Source: Thioalkalivibrio paradoxus ARh 1 (GTDB lineage Bacteria > Pseudomonadota > Gammaproteobacteria > Ectothiorhodospirales > Ectothiorhodospiraceae). From it: 64,000 bases of DNA. Shown in pieces: positions 9,515 to 18,675 of this stretch. Position numbers and translations under genes: made by a program. Location: assembly GCF_000227685.2 (NCBI RefSeq), contig NZ_CP007029.1, positions 1,524,501 to 1,588,500 on the forward strand, read 5' to 3'. Below the pieces are notes generated by a model that was not told where the DNA came from, did not search any database, and was given only the letters and a program-made list of their open reading frames with translations. How positions within the stretch are numbered: position 1 is the stretch's first letter; every line of letters begins with the position of its first letter.

Positions 9515-10105
9515 ATGAGTGAACAGATCGACCGAAAGGCACTGGATCAGCTCTTTTTCGAAGCCCGTACGCACAACGAGTGGCAGGACCGCCCGGTTCC
9601 GGACGCGTTGCTGCGCGAACTCTACGATACCCTGCGCTGGGCGCCGACCAGTGCCAACTGCAGTCCGGCCCGCATCGTGTTCGTGAAGAGCCCCGAGGCG
9701 AAGGAAAGGCTGCTGCCGGCACTGATCGAGGGCAACGTCGAGAAGACCCGGATCGCTCCGGTCACTGCGATCATCGCCCACGATCTGGATTTCCCGGAGA
9801 CTCTGCCGCGGCTGTTCCCGCATACCGATGCGCGGTCGTGGTTCGAGGGAAACGACCCGCTGATCGAGTCGACTGCGTTTCGCAACGGCAGCCTGCAGGG
9901 GGCCTACCTGATCCTGGCGGCGCGCGCTCTGGGGCTGGACTGTGGCCCGATGTCGGGGTTCGACCCCGAGAAGGTCAACGAGGCGTTCTTCGCTGGCACC
10001 CGGATCCGTGCAAACTTTCTGTGCAACCTGGGCTATGGCCGGCCGGAGGCGCTGTTCCCCCGCAGCCCGCGCTTCGACTTCGACGACGTTTGCCGGATCG
10101 AGTGA
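9515..10105 (+). CDS. rutE: RutE-like malonic semialdehyde reductase / nitroreductase family flavoprotein
   Basis: The protein has 196 residues, the same length as E. coli RutE, and matches it along its whole length: [28 protein letters not shown] and [12 protein letters not shown] are family signatures. It binds FMN and reduces small carbonyl or nitro substrates with NAD(P)H. The ATG at 9515 has AAGGAG upstream and is preferred over an ATG at 9494. No other pyrimidine-degradation (rut) genes are nearby, so the physiological substrate is uncertain. Confidence 0.85.
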   Translation: MSEQIDRKALDQLFFEARTHNEWQDRPVPDALLRELYDTLRWAPTSANCSPARIVFVKSPEAKERLLPALIEGNVEKTRIAPVTAIIAHDLDFPETLPRLFPHTDARSWFEGNDPLIESTAFRNGSLQGAYLILAARALGLDCGPMSGFDPEKVNEAFFAGTRIRANFLCNLGYGRPEALFPRSPRFDFDDVCRIE

Positions 10106-10139
10106 GGCGGGCGCCTGCGGGAGATGCGCGTAGTGCGCG

Positions 10140-11054
10140 TCATCCGCGTGTGGGGGGGTCGTCGTCCTGGCGGGCGATCTGCGCCTCGAGCGCCTCGATG
10201 CGCGCGCGGATGTCGTCGAGTTCCGCCTGCTTGCGTTCTTCGCGTGCCTTCAGCAAGGCCAGGTAGTGGCGAGGGTAGCGGGCAAGAACCCGCTCGAGCA
10301 GGTTGAGCAGCAGCGCGATCCGGTAAGCGCGGGTGAGCAATACCCGCAGGCGCACGGTCTGGAAGACCTTGCTGACCTTCGCCAGGCGCAGGGCACGAAA
10401 CAGTGCGAGGCTGCGCAGGAAGGCGACCAGCGGGAGCACGATGATCAGCAGGTTGATCCAGTGTTCCCGGGCGTACTGCAGTTTTTTCGGGGCGACCGAG
10501 ATCATCACCATGAACTCCAGCGCGAACGCGAGCCAGATCACCGAGGTCAGCGTATGCAGCGTCCACGCAAGGACGGGCGAAGACTCGATCTCCGCGTGAA
10601 ACAGGAATTCCCCGACCAGCACCGGCAGGATCAGGAACGCGATGCCCAGCATCGGGATTGCGAGGCCCAGTTCGAGCCGGTGAAATAGATTCTCGTCGCG
10701 TTGTTGCCAGCCGAGGCCCGGCAACCACAGCCAGCGTGCCGGCGCGTGGGGCGATACCGCCACCCGCAAGGGTGGCAGCAGCAGCACCAGCAGGAACCGC
10801 TTGCGTGCGGATCGGGCGTCGTCGCGGCGCCAGGCGACCAGCGCCGGCAGGGCTTCCAGTACGATCAGGGCCCAGCACGCGAGCAGAGCCCAGCGCACCC
10901 AGTCGACTGCCCAGATTCGGGTGCTGACATCCTCGGAGACACCGCCATGCGGCAGGACCAGGCCGAGCAACAACAGCATGCCGAGGGCAACGAGAAACAT
11001 GAGTCGCTCGCGCCCGGCAGTGCTGGACGGAGGAACCAGGCTGTCGTCTGTCAT
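10140..11054 (-). CDS. Voltage-sensor/ion-channel-like membrane protein without a visible pore
   Basis: The protein is 304 residues from the ATG at 11054; an upstream frame to 11135 is unsupported. There are about six hydrophobic segments. Near residues 215-240 a helix carries regularly spaced arginines (RSLALFRALRLAKV), as in S4 of voltage-gated channels. The K+ selectivity signature (TVGYG) and S5-pore-S6 block are absent. A charged coiled coil of about 40 residues (KAREERKQAELDDIRARIEA) ends the protein. It is divergent from the DUF2868/GTPase pair and may work with it. Function is unknown. Confidence 0.65.
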   Translation of the reverse strand: MTDDSLVPPSSTAGRERLMFLVALGMLLLLGLVLPHGGVSEDVSTRIWAVDWVRWALLACWALIVLEALPALVAWRRDDARSARKRFLLVLLLPPLRVAVSPHAPARWLWLPGLGWQQRDENLFHRLELGLAIPMLGIAFLILPVLVGEFLFHAEIESSPVLAWTLHTLTSVIWLAFALEFMVMISVAPKKLQYAREHWINLLIIVLPLVAFLRSLALFRALRLAKVSKVFQTVRLRVLLTRAYRIALLLNLLERVLARYPRHYLALLKAREERKQAELDDIRARIEALEAQIARQDDDPPTRG

Positions 11055-11383
11055 TCCGGCCTCTGGTACTCGGGGGGCATAGGGTACCGGCTCCGGGATT
11101 CCGCTGCCCATCACCGGACGAGCCGACCGGGCCATGCGGCAGAGGCGATCCGTCGGGGCGGGGAGATGCCGCCGCGCCTCGCGGCGCGCCCGCTACGTTG
11201 GGCGATCACGCTGGGTCGACTCAACTGTCGTGGCGCGGAGCGACCACCCCCGATCCTCAATGAGGCGTTGTACGCTTCTTTCGTGCTTGGTGGGCCGCCG
11301 CAAATCGTGAGCATCGGGAAATCTGATATCTTCGGGGCACAACGAAGCCGACCCAACCCGCGCCCCTGACCCGGATTGTCCCC
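11055..11383. other. Intergenic divergent region before the DUF2868 gene
   Basis: About 330 bp between two divergent genes, so it should hold promoters for both. No clear -35/-10 pair, operator or repeat could be recognised. The stretch 11280-11345 is somewhat richer in A and T than its surroundings. Confidence 0.4.
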
Positions 11384-12853
11384 GTGACCGCCCCAGAAAC
11401 CCCGTTCCGTCAGCGCCTGCTTGCCGAGGCCGTGCGCATGGAGGAAGACCGCCTCGGCCGCTTGGTCGAGGATCCGGCAGCCGAGGCGCGGGCGCGCGAA
11501 GCGGGCGGGGATTTCGAACAGCGCATTCTCCGGCGTGCGGCCGGGATGGAACTGGGGCGGCGGCTCGCAACGTCGCTGGAGAATATCCGCCAGGTCCGCT
11601 CCTGGCTGCTGGTGCTGGTGTCGGTGCTGGCATTCCTCGCGGGAGTCGGCGCGGCCGGAGGTGTGTTCAGCCAGGAATCGGAAATCAACATCCTGTGGGC
11701 GCTGTCCGCGCTGCTGGGGCTGCAGCTGCTGATGCTGCTGCTATGGGGGGTGCTGATTCTGTACCGTCCTCGGGGAGGAGGGGGGCTGCTCGGCCGGGCG
11801 GCGATGGGGGTCGTGCATCGGCTGGGGCGGCGCCTGTGCCGCCAGCCCGAGGCCGGTGTGGTGCTGGCTGCGGGGGTGGGATTGTTGCGTCGCGATGGCC
11901 TGGGCAAGTGGATCGCGAGCAGCCTCACGCACGGACTCTGGTTCCTGTTCTCGCTGGGTGCGCTGCTTGGGTCGATGTTCTCGCTGAGCGTGCGCCAGTA
12001 CGATTTCGTCTGGGGCACGACCCTGCTGACCGAGAACAGCTTCGTGGCGCTGGTGGCGATGCTGGGGGCACCGGCGCAGGCGCTGGGCTGGCCGGTGCCG
12101 GATCCCGCGGTGGTGATGGCCAGCCGCATCGGCGAGGCCAGCCCGGCGGGCCGCGAGCTCTGGTCCGCGCTGTTGCTGTCCTCGCTGGTGTTCTACGGTC
12201 TGCTGCCACGGCTGCTGCTGACCGGGCTGAGCGTGGTGCTCGCACGGCGTGCGTTGCGGCGGCTGCGGCTCGACACCAGTCTGCCGGGGTACGCGCGTCT
12301 ATCGGACCGGTTGGGCGCACCGGCCCGGTCGATCGGGGTGCTCGATCCGCAGCCGCCCGACTCGGGCACGGTCGTACCGGCTGCTCGGGGGCGGCCCGGA
12401 CCGGTTCGCGGCCCGGTGCGCCTGATCGGGCTCGAACTGCAGCGCACCGACGAGCATTGGCCGCCCCGGCTGCCCGGCGTCGACTGGATTCCGGTGGGGC
12501 GCGCCGACGACCGGTCCCAGCGCCGGGACGTGCTGGCGGCGCTGCGGTCGTGGCCGGATACCGAGGGCGTGGTGCTGGTGCTGTGTTCGCTGGCACGAAC
12601 CCCGGATCGCGGTGCCGAGCGCTTTCTGGCGGCCGTCTGCGAACAGAGTCCGGTGCCCGTCTGGGCAGTGCTCGACGAGGCGCGGCTGCTCCGTTCCCGC
12701 GATATTGATCCTGCGGCTCGTGCCCGCCAGTGGCAGGTGGCGGCGGGCCGCGCCGGTCTCGACTACGTGCTCGAGGCGGAGCTGGACGACCCGCGGCATC
12801 CGGGTACCCGCGAATTGGCGAATCTGCTCGGACAGGGGGGTGCGCCGGCATGA
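11384..12853 (+). CDS. DUF2868 domain membrane protein
   Basis: The 489-residue protein begins with GTG at 11384. The N-terminal soluble part (about 70 residues, charged helices) leads into paired transmembrane helices (about 72-130). Further helices lie near 180-210 and 255-300, followed by a cytoplasmic C-terminal domain of about 170 residues. This plan is that of the DUF2868 family, which is regularly found next to DUF3482 GTPases in Gammaproteobacteria. The stop overlaps the GTPase start (ATGA), so the two are translationally coupled. Biochemical role unknown. Confidence 0.8.
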   Translation: MTAPETPFRQRLLAEAVRMEEDRLGRLVEDPAAEARAREAGGDFEQRILRRAAGMELGRRLATSLENIRQVRSWLLVLVSVLAFLAGVGAAGGVFSQESEINILWALSALLGLQLLMLLLWGVLILYRPRGGGGLLGRAAMGVVHRLGRRLCRQPEAGVVLAAGVGLLRRDGLGKWIASSLTHGLWFLFSLGALLGSMFSLSVRQYDFVWGTTLLTENSFVALVAMLGAPAQALGWPVPDPAVVMASRIGEASPAGRELWSALLLSSLVFYGLLPRLLLTGLSVVLARRALRRLRLDTSLPGYARLSDRLGAPARSIGVLDPQPPDSGTVVPAARGRPGPVRGPVRLIGLELQRTDEHWPPRLPGVDWIPVGRADDRSQRRDVLAALRSWPDTEGVVLVLCSLARTPDRGAERFLAAVCEQSPVPVWAVLDEARLLRSRDIDPAARARQWQVAAGRAGLDYVLEAELDDPRHPGTRELANLLGQGGAPA

Positions 12854-14253
12854 GCGAGCTGCTGAAGATCGTGGTGGTCGGGCATACCAACACCGGCAAG
12901 ACCTCGCTGCTGCGGACGCTGTCGCGGGACGAATTCTTCGGCGAGGTGGCGAACGAGCCGGCGACCACCCGGCAGGTCGAGGGCATGCAGCTGCTGCTGT
13001 CCGACGGCGAGCCGGTGATGGTATTGCTGGACACCCCGGGGCTGGAGGATCCGGACGGGGTGCTCGATCTGCTCGACCGGCTCGCAGACGACGCGCGTTT
13101 CGACGGTCCGGAGCGGATCCGGCGCTTCCTGGCGAGTCCGGAGGCCGGAACACTGTATGAGCAGGAGGCCAAGGTACTGCGGCAGATGCTGCAAAGCGAT
13201 GCCGCGATCTACGTGATCGACAGCACCGAGCAGGTGCTCGGCAAATATCGCGAGGAGCTGACGATCCTCACCTACTGCGCGATTCCGGTGTTGCCGATGC
13301 TGAATTTCGTCGCCGACCCGGGGAGCCGGGAGGCCGAGTGGCGGGAACAGCTTGCGCGGGTCAACCTGCACGCGGTGGTCGCCTTCGATACCGTCGTCTA
13401 TGACGAGATCGGCGAGCGTCGCCTGTACGAAAAGCTGCGCACGCTGCTGGACCGCTACGACGAGCCGCTGCGCCGCCTGATCGAGGATCGGCGCCGGCAC
13501 GGTGAATGGCTGCGCCGGGCGGCTTCCGAATACCTTGCGGAACTGCTGATCGATACCGCCGCCTGCCTGCGGGTGGTTCCGGGCGATCTGGACGCGACCA
13601 AACTACGCGAACGGATTCTCCGGAACCAGGACGATGTGCGCCAGCGAGAGCAGCGCAGCGTCGATGCGCTGCTGCGCCTGTTCCGGTTCAGTGATGCGCA
13701 CTACGACCACCACGGCCTGCCCCTGGTGAACGGATCCTGGGGCATGGATCTGTTCAATCCCGATGCGCTGAAATACTACGGCCTGCGGATGGGTGGGGGC
13801 GCCGCCGCTGGCGCCGCCACCGGCGCGGCAGTCGATGCCGCGACCTTTGGCGCGACCCTGGGGCTCGGGACGCTGAGCGGTGCCGCCGTGGGTGCGCTGC
13901 TGGGCACCTCGCTGCCGATGCGCCGGCGGATCTGGGGGCGGCTGCACGGCCTGTCGGAATGGCGGGTATCCGACGAAACCCTGCGCCTGCTGGCGCTGCG
14001 CCAGTTGACGTTGATCCGGGCGTTGCTGCGCCGCGGGCATGCCGCACAGGCGCCGCTGTCGTCGAAGGCCGACCCGGACGACCGCTGGGCCCGGGGTCCG
14101 CTGCCGGCGCCGGTGCGCGAGGCGCGGCTGAAGCCCCAGTGGTCGCGTTTGAACGCGGACGTCTTCGATCCCGAGCGTAGTGATCGCCAGTTGGCGGTCC
14201 AGCGACTGACCGATCAGATCCTGGCCGACCTCGTCGGGCCGCGGAACGGGTGA
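12850..14253 (+). CDS. TRAFAC-class GTPase with DUF3482 domain
   Basis: The protein is 467 residues from the ATG at 12850. The N-terminal G domain is complete: P-loop GHTNTGKTS, TTRQVEG for G2, DTPGLEDP for G3, and NFVAD in place of the usual NKxD. The C-terminal half is DUF3482, with a glycine/alanine-rich hydrophobic hairpin (GGGAAAGAATGAAVDAATFG, about residue 317) that could insert in the membrane, as glycine-zipper segments do. It overlaps the DUF2868 gene by 4 bp, and the two products probably form a membrane complex. Function unknown. Confidence 0.87.
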   Translation: MSELLKIVVVGHTNTGKTSLLRTLSRDEFFGEVANEPATTRQVEGMQLLLSDGEPVMVLLDTPGLEDPDGVLDLLDRLADDARFDGPERIRRFLASPEAGTLYEQEAKVLRQMLQSDAAIYVIDSTEQVLGKYREELTILTYCAIPVLPMLNFVADPGSREAEWREQLARVNLHAVVAFDTVVYDEIGERRLYEKLRTLLDRYDEPLRRLIEDRRRHGEWLRRAASEYLAELLIDTAACLRVVPGDLDATKLRERILRNQDDVRQREQRSVDALLRLFRFSDAHYDHHGLPLVNGSWGMDLFNPDALKYYGLRMGGGAAAGAATGAAVDAATFGATLGLGTLSGAAVGALLGTSLPMRRRIWGRLHGLSEWRVSDETLRLLALRQLTLIRALLRRGHAAQAPLSSKADPDDRWARGPLPAPVREARLKPQWSRLNADVFDPERSDRQLAVQRLTDQILADLVGPRNG

Positions 14254-14561
14254 GGCGGGCAGCGGTTCCGGCCGTTGCTTGGGCGTTGCCTGCGCACCGC
14301 CCTGGTCCGGCGGCACCGCCCAGGGCGCCTGCGCCCGTGGTTCCCTGGATCCGAAAATGCCGCGAATCGGGGCGGCTGAGGCCGGTCGTGCCTGCTGCGC
14401 TTGCGTGCGGGAGGTTGGCACGTTGCCGTGGTCCGCTTCCCGCTCTGATCTCGGCCGGGCATTGTGCTAGATTCCAGGGTATATCCCTCGTGCCCCGAGC
14501 CGCGGTTCCGGATGCCGCTACGAGGCACTGCCAGCCGCCCAGCGTCACGGAGCATGCGGAG
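14254..14561. other. Intergenic region before the HD-GYP gene
   Basis: About 310 bp without a gene. The stretch near 14461-14490 (tgtgctagattccagggtat) is relatively AT-rich and could contain a promoter, but no confident -35/-10 pair is seen. A ribosome binding site GGAG lies at 14549-14552. Confidence 0.4.
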
Positions 14562-15143
14562 ATGGAGCAACTGCCGAAAGGTCTACAGCCCTTGGTTATG
14601 GCGCTGAGCGAGCGGGACCTTTATACGGAACGGCATTGTGCACGGGTCACGGGGATCGCGCTGACGCTGGGAAGGCTCTGCGGCCTGAGTTCGCGGGAAC
14701 TGCGGCTGCTGCGGATCGGCAGCACGCTGCACGATGTCGGCAAGATCGGGATCCCCGACTACATCCTGCTGAAACCGGCACGCCTCGATGCGGACGAATG
14801 GGCGGTGATGCAGCGCCACGCAGAGCTTGGGCAGAAGATCTGCGATGTCCTGAACATCCGCAATTCGGAAGAGATCGGCCGGGTCGTGCGCCATCATCAT
14901 GAGGCTTTCGATGGCACCGGCTATCCCGACGGTCTGGGAGGAACGTCGATCCCGGTGCAATCGAGGATCATCGCGATCGCGGACAGCTACGACGCAATGG
15001 CGCTCGCCCGCCCGTACCATTCTCCGCGTTCCCATGCGCAGGTAATGGAGGTGCTGTTCGACCTCGCGGGCACCAAGTACGACCCCGACATTCTCGACCT
15101 GCTGGGTACGTTCATTCACCGCAGCCGCTACCGGGCGGCGTAA
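14562..15143 (+). CDS. Stand-alone HD-GYP domain phosphohydrolase
   Basis: The protein has 193 residues and consists almost entirely of the HD-GYP domain. The metal-binding HD is in LHDVGKIGIPD, followed by QRHAELG, VRHHHEAFDGTGYPDGLGG and AIADSYDAM. HD-GYP enzymes hydrolyse cyclic di-GMP. No receiver, PAS or membrane domain is attached, so regulation must come from a partner or from expression. A much longer frame upstream (from 14250) has no domain or ribosome binding site and was rejected. Confidence 0.88.
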   Translation: MEQLPKGLQPLVMALSERDLYTERHCARVTGIALTLGRLCGLSSRELRLLRIGSTLHDVGKIGIPDYILLKPARLDADEWAVMQRHAELGQKICDVLNIRNSEEIGRVVRHHHEAFDGTGYPDGLGGTSIPVQSRIIAIADSYDAMALARPYHSPRSHAQVMEVLFDLAGTKYDPDILDLLGTFIHRSRYRAA

Positions 15144-15227
15144 GCGGAATTCTCACACCCCGCGACGGCCGTGGCTGGCCCCGGGCGCGGGTTGCGCATC
15201 GGTGGTCGGGTGGGCAGCATCGGCGAT

Positions 15228-16184
15228 ATGGATCGCGCGGAACTCTCGAAGCACCGACTCGGCAATGGCGTGCAGACCGCGCTGCTGCTGCTGGGGCTGA
15301 TGGGCTTGCTGGGGGTAATCGGCGCGTTGATTGGCGGACCCTGGTACGGGCTGGCCGCCATGGCGCTGGTCGTGCTGCTGTACCTGGTTCACCCGGTGGT
15401 GCCGCCGGCACTGATTCTGCGTCTCTATCGTGCGAGTCCGCTGCAGCCCCACCACGCCCCGGTGCTGAACGAGGCGCTGCACGAGCTGGCGCGCCGCGCG
15501 CAGTTGCCGTCGGTCCCGGCGCTGTACTACCTGCCGATCCCGCTGATGAACGCGTTCTCGGTGGGTGATCGCAGCGAGGCCGCGATCGCGTTGTCCGACG
15601 GCCTGCTGCAACGGTTGACTTTGCGCGAGATCGTCGCGGTCCTGGGGCACGAGGTCAGCCATATCGCCCACAACGACCTGCGCACCATGACCTTCGCCGA
15701 TCTCTCGAGCCGTGTGACCGGGCTGCTGTCGCTGCTGGGCCTGTTCCTGCTGGCGGTCAACCTGCCGCTGGTGGTGCTGGGCGGCGCAACGATCAGCTGG
15801 GTGGCGATCGCGCTGCTGGTGTTCGCGCCGACGCTCAGCGCGCTGTTGCAGCTGGGGCTGGCGCGCAGCCGCGAATACCAGGCCGACCTGGGAGCCGTGG
15901 CGCTCACGGGAGATCCCAAAGGACTGGCGCTGGCATTGGCCCGGCTGGAGCAGGCACAGGGCGCGCTGTGGGAACAGGTCCTGCTGCCGGGGAGACGCGT
16001 TCCGGAACCCTCCTGGCTGCGCACGCACCCGCCGACCGAGCAGCGCATCGCGCGCCTGATGGCACTGGAGTCCCGATCCGGGCGCCGTGCACGGATCGGG
16101 CTCGGTGGGGGCTACGACCCACGTACGCTGCCGCGCGCCGGCGTGCGCGGGCCGCGCTGGCGCGTGGGCGGGCTATGGTTCTAG
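15228..16184 (+). CDS. HtpX-like M48 family membrane zinc metalloprotease
   Basis: The protein is 318 residues from the ATG at 15228. Two N-terminal transmembrane helices (GLMGLLGVIGALIGG and the next) precede the zinc site HEVSHIAHND. A second helix pair follows, then the third ligand region SREYQADLGA and the C-terminal HPPTEQRI motif, as in HtpX. Such proteases degrade damaged membrane proteins at the cytoplasmic face. An upstream in-frame ATG (15171) would add a glycine-rich leader and cannot be excluded. Confidence 0.85.
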   Translation: MDRAELSKHRLGNGVQTALLLLGLMGLLGVIGALIGGPWYGLAAMALVVLLYLVHPVVPPALILRLYRASPLQPHHAPVLNEALHELARRAQLPSVPALYYLPIPLMNAFSVGDRSEAAIALSDGLLQRLTLREIVAVLGHEVSHIAHNDLRTMTFADLSSRVTGLLSLLGLFLLAVNLPLVVLGGATISWVAIALLVFAPTLSALLQLGLARSREYQADLGAVALTGDPKGLALALARLEQAQGALWEQVLLPGRRVPEPSWLRTHPPTEQRIARLMALESRSGRRARIGLGGGYDPRTLPRAGVRGPRWRVGGLWF

Positions 16185-16272
16185 GTCGGGTTTCAGGGGG
16201 CGGCTGGAGGTTCCCTGGCCGATCGCCAGCGCGTACACTGCGGCGCTCGTTCTTGCAACCTGGGAAGGCGCA

Positions 16273-16755
16273 ATGCAAATCTCTGCGAACAAGGTGGTCT
16301 CCATCGAATACACGCTGACGAATGATCAGGGGCAGGTGCTCGACACCTCGAAGGGCCGCGAGCCGATGGCCTATCTGCAGGGGCATCGCAACATCATTCC
16401 CGGGCTTGAGTCCGCGTTGGAAGGCAAGTCCGCTGGCGACCGCGTACAGGTCACGATCGCGCCGGAACAGGCGTACGGCGAGCGCAACGATGCGCTGCGC
16501 CAGGCGGTGCCGCGCACGATGTTCGAGGACGCGGATCAGGTCACGGTGGGGATGCAGTTTCAGACGATGACCGAGCAGGGTGCCCAGGTCGTGACGGTCA
16601 CGGCGGTGGATGCCGAGCATGTGACCGTGGACGCCAACCACCCGCTGGCCGGCGAGACGCTGAACTTCGACGTGACGGTCGTGGATGTGCGCGAGGCCTC
16701 CGACGAGGAACGCGAGCATGGCCACGTGCACGGGCCCGGCGGCCACCAGCACTGA
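16273..16755 (+). CDS. slyD: FKBP-type peptidyl-prolyl isomerase, SlyD type
   Basis: The 160-residue protein has the split FKBP domain with an inserted flap (SlyD layout): LTNDQGQVLDTS, LQGHRNIIPGLESAL, and EQAYGER before the insert. It ends in a histidine-rich tail, EREHGHVHGPGGHQH, which in SlyD binds Ni2+ and delivers it to hydrogenase maturation factors. That role would match the hoxX/nikR/nik genes in this window. The tail is shorter and has fewer cysteines than in E. coli. The ATG at 16273 is used; the upstream frame is non-coding. Confidence 0.9.
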   Translation: MQISANKVVSIEYTLTNDQGQVLDTSKGREPMAYLQGHRNIIPGLESALEGKSAGDRVQVTIAPEQAYGERNDALRQAVPRTMFEDADQVTVGMQFQTMTEQGAQVVTVTAVDAEHVTVDANHPLAGETLNFDVTVVDVREASDEEREHGHVHGPGGHQH

Positions 16756-16826
16756 GGCGGTGCGGCCACGGCGGGCCTGTGAATCAGGCCCGGGTGTGGC
16801 GCGGGCCCACGGCGGTCGTCGGGGAT

Positions 16827-16902
16827 CCTAGGAGCCTGTCGGACTTGGGCTGCTCCTCCCACGCGGCTCGCTACGGGCACTCAAATCCGAAAGGCTCCTA
16901 GG
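16827..16902. repeat. Repeat family 2, full palindromic unit
   Basis: Inverted arms cctaggagcctgtcggactt and aatccgaaaggctcctagg flank a central cccacgcggctcgctacggg. The element is about 76 bp and is placed so that its right-hand TAG (minus strand) is the stop codon of the AsmA-like gene. The half-unit at 3535-3584 has the same relation to metK. Confidence 0.85.
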
Positions 16903-18436
16903 GCGTGACCGCCGTATCGGTTAGCCTGATCTGCGGTTTCGGGCCCGGCAGGATCTCGAGCACCGGCGCCCATTCGTCCTCGTCGAAACGGTCGAGTTCC
17001 AGCTGCAGCTCGGGGTAGGGCGTATCGGCTGCGATCTGCAGCGTCAGCGTGCCGTCGGATTCGGAGCGGGGGCCCGTGAGCCGTAGCGGGCCGTGGACCG
17101 TCGCCGCATCGTCCTGCCACCGGATCCGGGTGTCGTGATGGGCCGAGAAGGCGGGCCCCGGGTGGCCTGCGGGAACGACGCCGGTCAACTCGATCGTGCC
17201 GGTGACCGTGCCTTCGGTGTCCGCCACTTGGCCCTCGAGATCGACCCGCGCGGTCCCGGCGTCCAGCGATTGCCGCAGGCCGGGATCGGTGCGTTCCAGG
17301 AGAGCGAGCAGGTCGGCTTCCCCACTCACCCGGAACGTTCCCTCGGGTCCGGCACCGGGCGTCGGCGGCGTTGCCAGATCGAATTCCAGCAGGCCCTGGG
17401 CCGGGGCCGGCGGCATGCCGGGCCATCGGGGGATGCCCGCGATGGCCGCCTCGGTCCATGCGACCCGAACCTGCCCGTCGATGCGCCGGTCGGCATCCCG
17501 CCACTCGGCCTCCAGATCCAGCAGGGCGTCGTCGAGTCCTTCGCGACGGGCCTGGACCCGGTAGCGTTCGCCGAGCGAACTGGGTTGGGCCTCGAAACTC
17601 AGGTCGACACGGATCGGCTCGGCCGCCTCCGGTGTGTCCAGCACGCCGCGCAGGTGGCCGTCGAGTGCCTCGATCCCGCCCTCGATCGCTTGCCGGATAT
17701 CGAGATCCAGGCGCAGTTCGGTGGCGTGCAGCGGAATCTCCGGGTCGGTGACGACCGCGTCGAACACTGCCTCGAGCCGACCTGTGCGGCCTGGCGCGAA
17801 GCCGCGCAACGCGATCTGCATGGCCATGCGCTGCTCGTCCGGGAGCAATAGGGTTCCGTCGAGCTCAGCCCGCCGTACCCGCACCGGGACGGCATTCTGC
17901 TGAGTGCTCCGCAACAGGCCCTCGAAAGGCGGCCCTTCGCGGTCCGGCCGCCGCTGTCGGCGGGGTTCGGTGTCGCTGGCAGGTGGGATATCGGCAGGCG
18001 GGGCCGAGTCTGGCAAGTGTTCGGGCGAAGCGGTATCCGGGGCGGCGGCAAGGCTTCGGTGGGAGGGTTCCACTACCAGGCCCCGAACGCTGATCTCGCG
18101 CACGTCGATCTCGCCGCGCGAGAGCAGCGGCCAGATCGAGACGCGCAGGCGTGCGCGCTCGAGGTCGAGCCGGTCCCCGTCGTCACCGATCAGTGTCAGC
18201 TGGCGCAGGCCCACACCATCGAGATGCAGGCGGATCGTCTTGGCTTCTGCGGTAATGCCTTCCGCATCGTTCAGCAGATCCAGCGCGGCACGGGTCTGGG
18301 CGCCTGCCGTCAGATAGAGCGCCAGCACCGCGAGCCACCAGAGCGCGCCGGCGAGTCCCGCCAGCACCAGCATGACCTTGAAGAAAGCCTTCAACCCGTA
18401 TGCCCCCGCATGTTTCCGGCGGAAGGATGACGGCAA
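16898..18436 (-). CDS. AsmA/TamB-like envelope protein of unknown function
   Basis: The protein has about 512 residues. One N-terminal transmembrane helix (about residues 18-46, LVLAGLAGALWWLAVLALYL) anchors a long periplasmic region of repeated beta-strand segments and conserved (L/V)xL and RGEIDVREISVRGL stretches, as in AsmA-type proteins. A proline-rich acidic linker (about 130-165) interrupts it. AsmA-family proteins affect outer-membrane lipid transport or assembly. No gene-specific role can be given. The TAG stop is contributed by a palindromic repeat. Confidence 0.6.
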   Translation of the reverse strand: MPSSFRRKHAGAYGLKAFFKVMLVLAGLAGALWWLAVLALYLTAGAQTRAALDLLNDAEGITAEAKTIRLHLDGVGLRQLTLIGDDGDRLDLERARLRVSIWPLLSRGEIDVREISVRGLVVEPSHRSLAAAPDTASPEHLPDSAPPADIPPASDTEPRRQRRPDREGPPFEGLLRSTQQNAVPVRVRRAELDGTLLLPDEQRMAMQIALRGFAPGRTGRLEAVFDAVVTDPEIPLHATELRLDLDIRQAIEGGIEALDGHLRGVLDTPEAAEPIRVDLSFEAQPSSLGERYRVQARREGLDDALLDLEAEWRDADRRIDGQVRVAWTEAAIAGIPRWPGMPPAPAQGLLEFDLATPPTPGAGPEGTFRVSGEADLLALLERTDPGLRQSLDAGTARVDLEGQVADTEGTVTGTIELTGVVPAGHPGPAFSAHHDTRIRWQDDAATVHGPLRLTGPRSESDGTLTLQIAADTPYPELQLELDRFDEDEWAPVLEILPGPKPQIRLTDTAVTP

Positions 18437-18675
18437 TCAGGTTCCCGTGCAATCGCAGCCCGGGGACGCATGGCGAATGCGGGTCGAGTTCGAAGCATCG
18501 AACGCCCATGGGCCGGCGGACCCGATAGGGTTGCCTCCGGGCTTGGACAAAGCGCGATTGTCCGGCTAGCATCACGCTGAAGCCGCAGGGGATTGCCGGG
18601 CGGTTTCACCTTGGCACAGCCCCCCCTCGGGGCAGCGTGTTTGTACGATGCAGGTACTCATAGAGGAGGCAAGGC

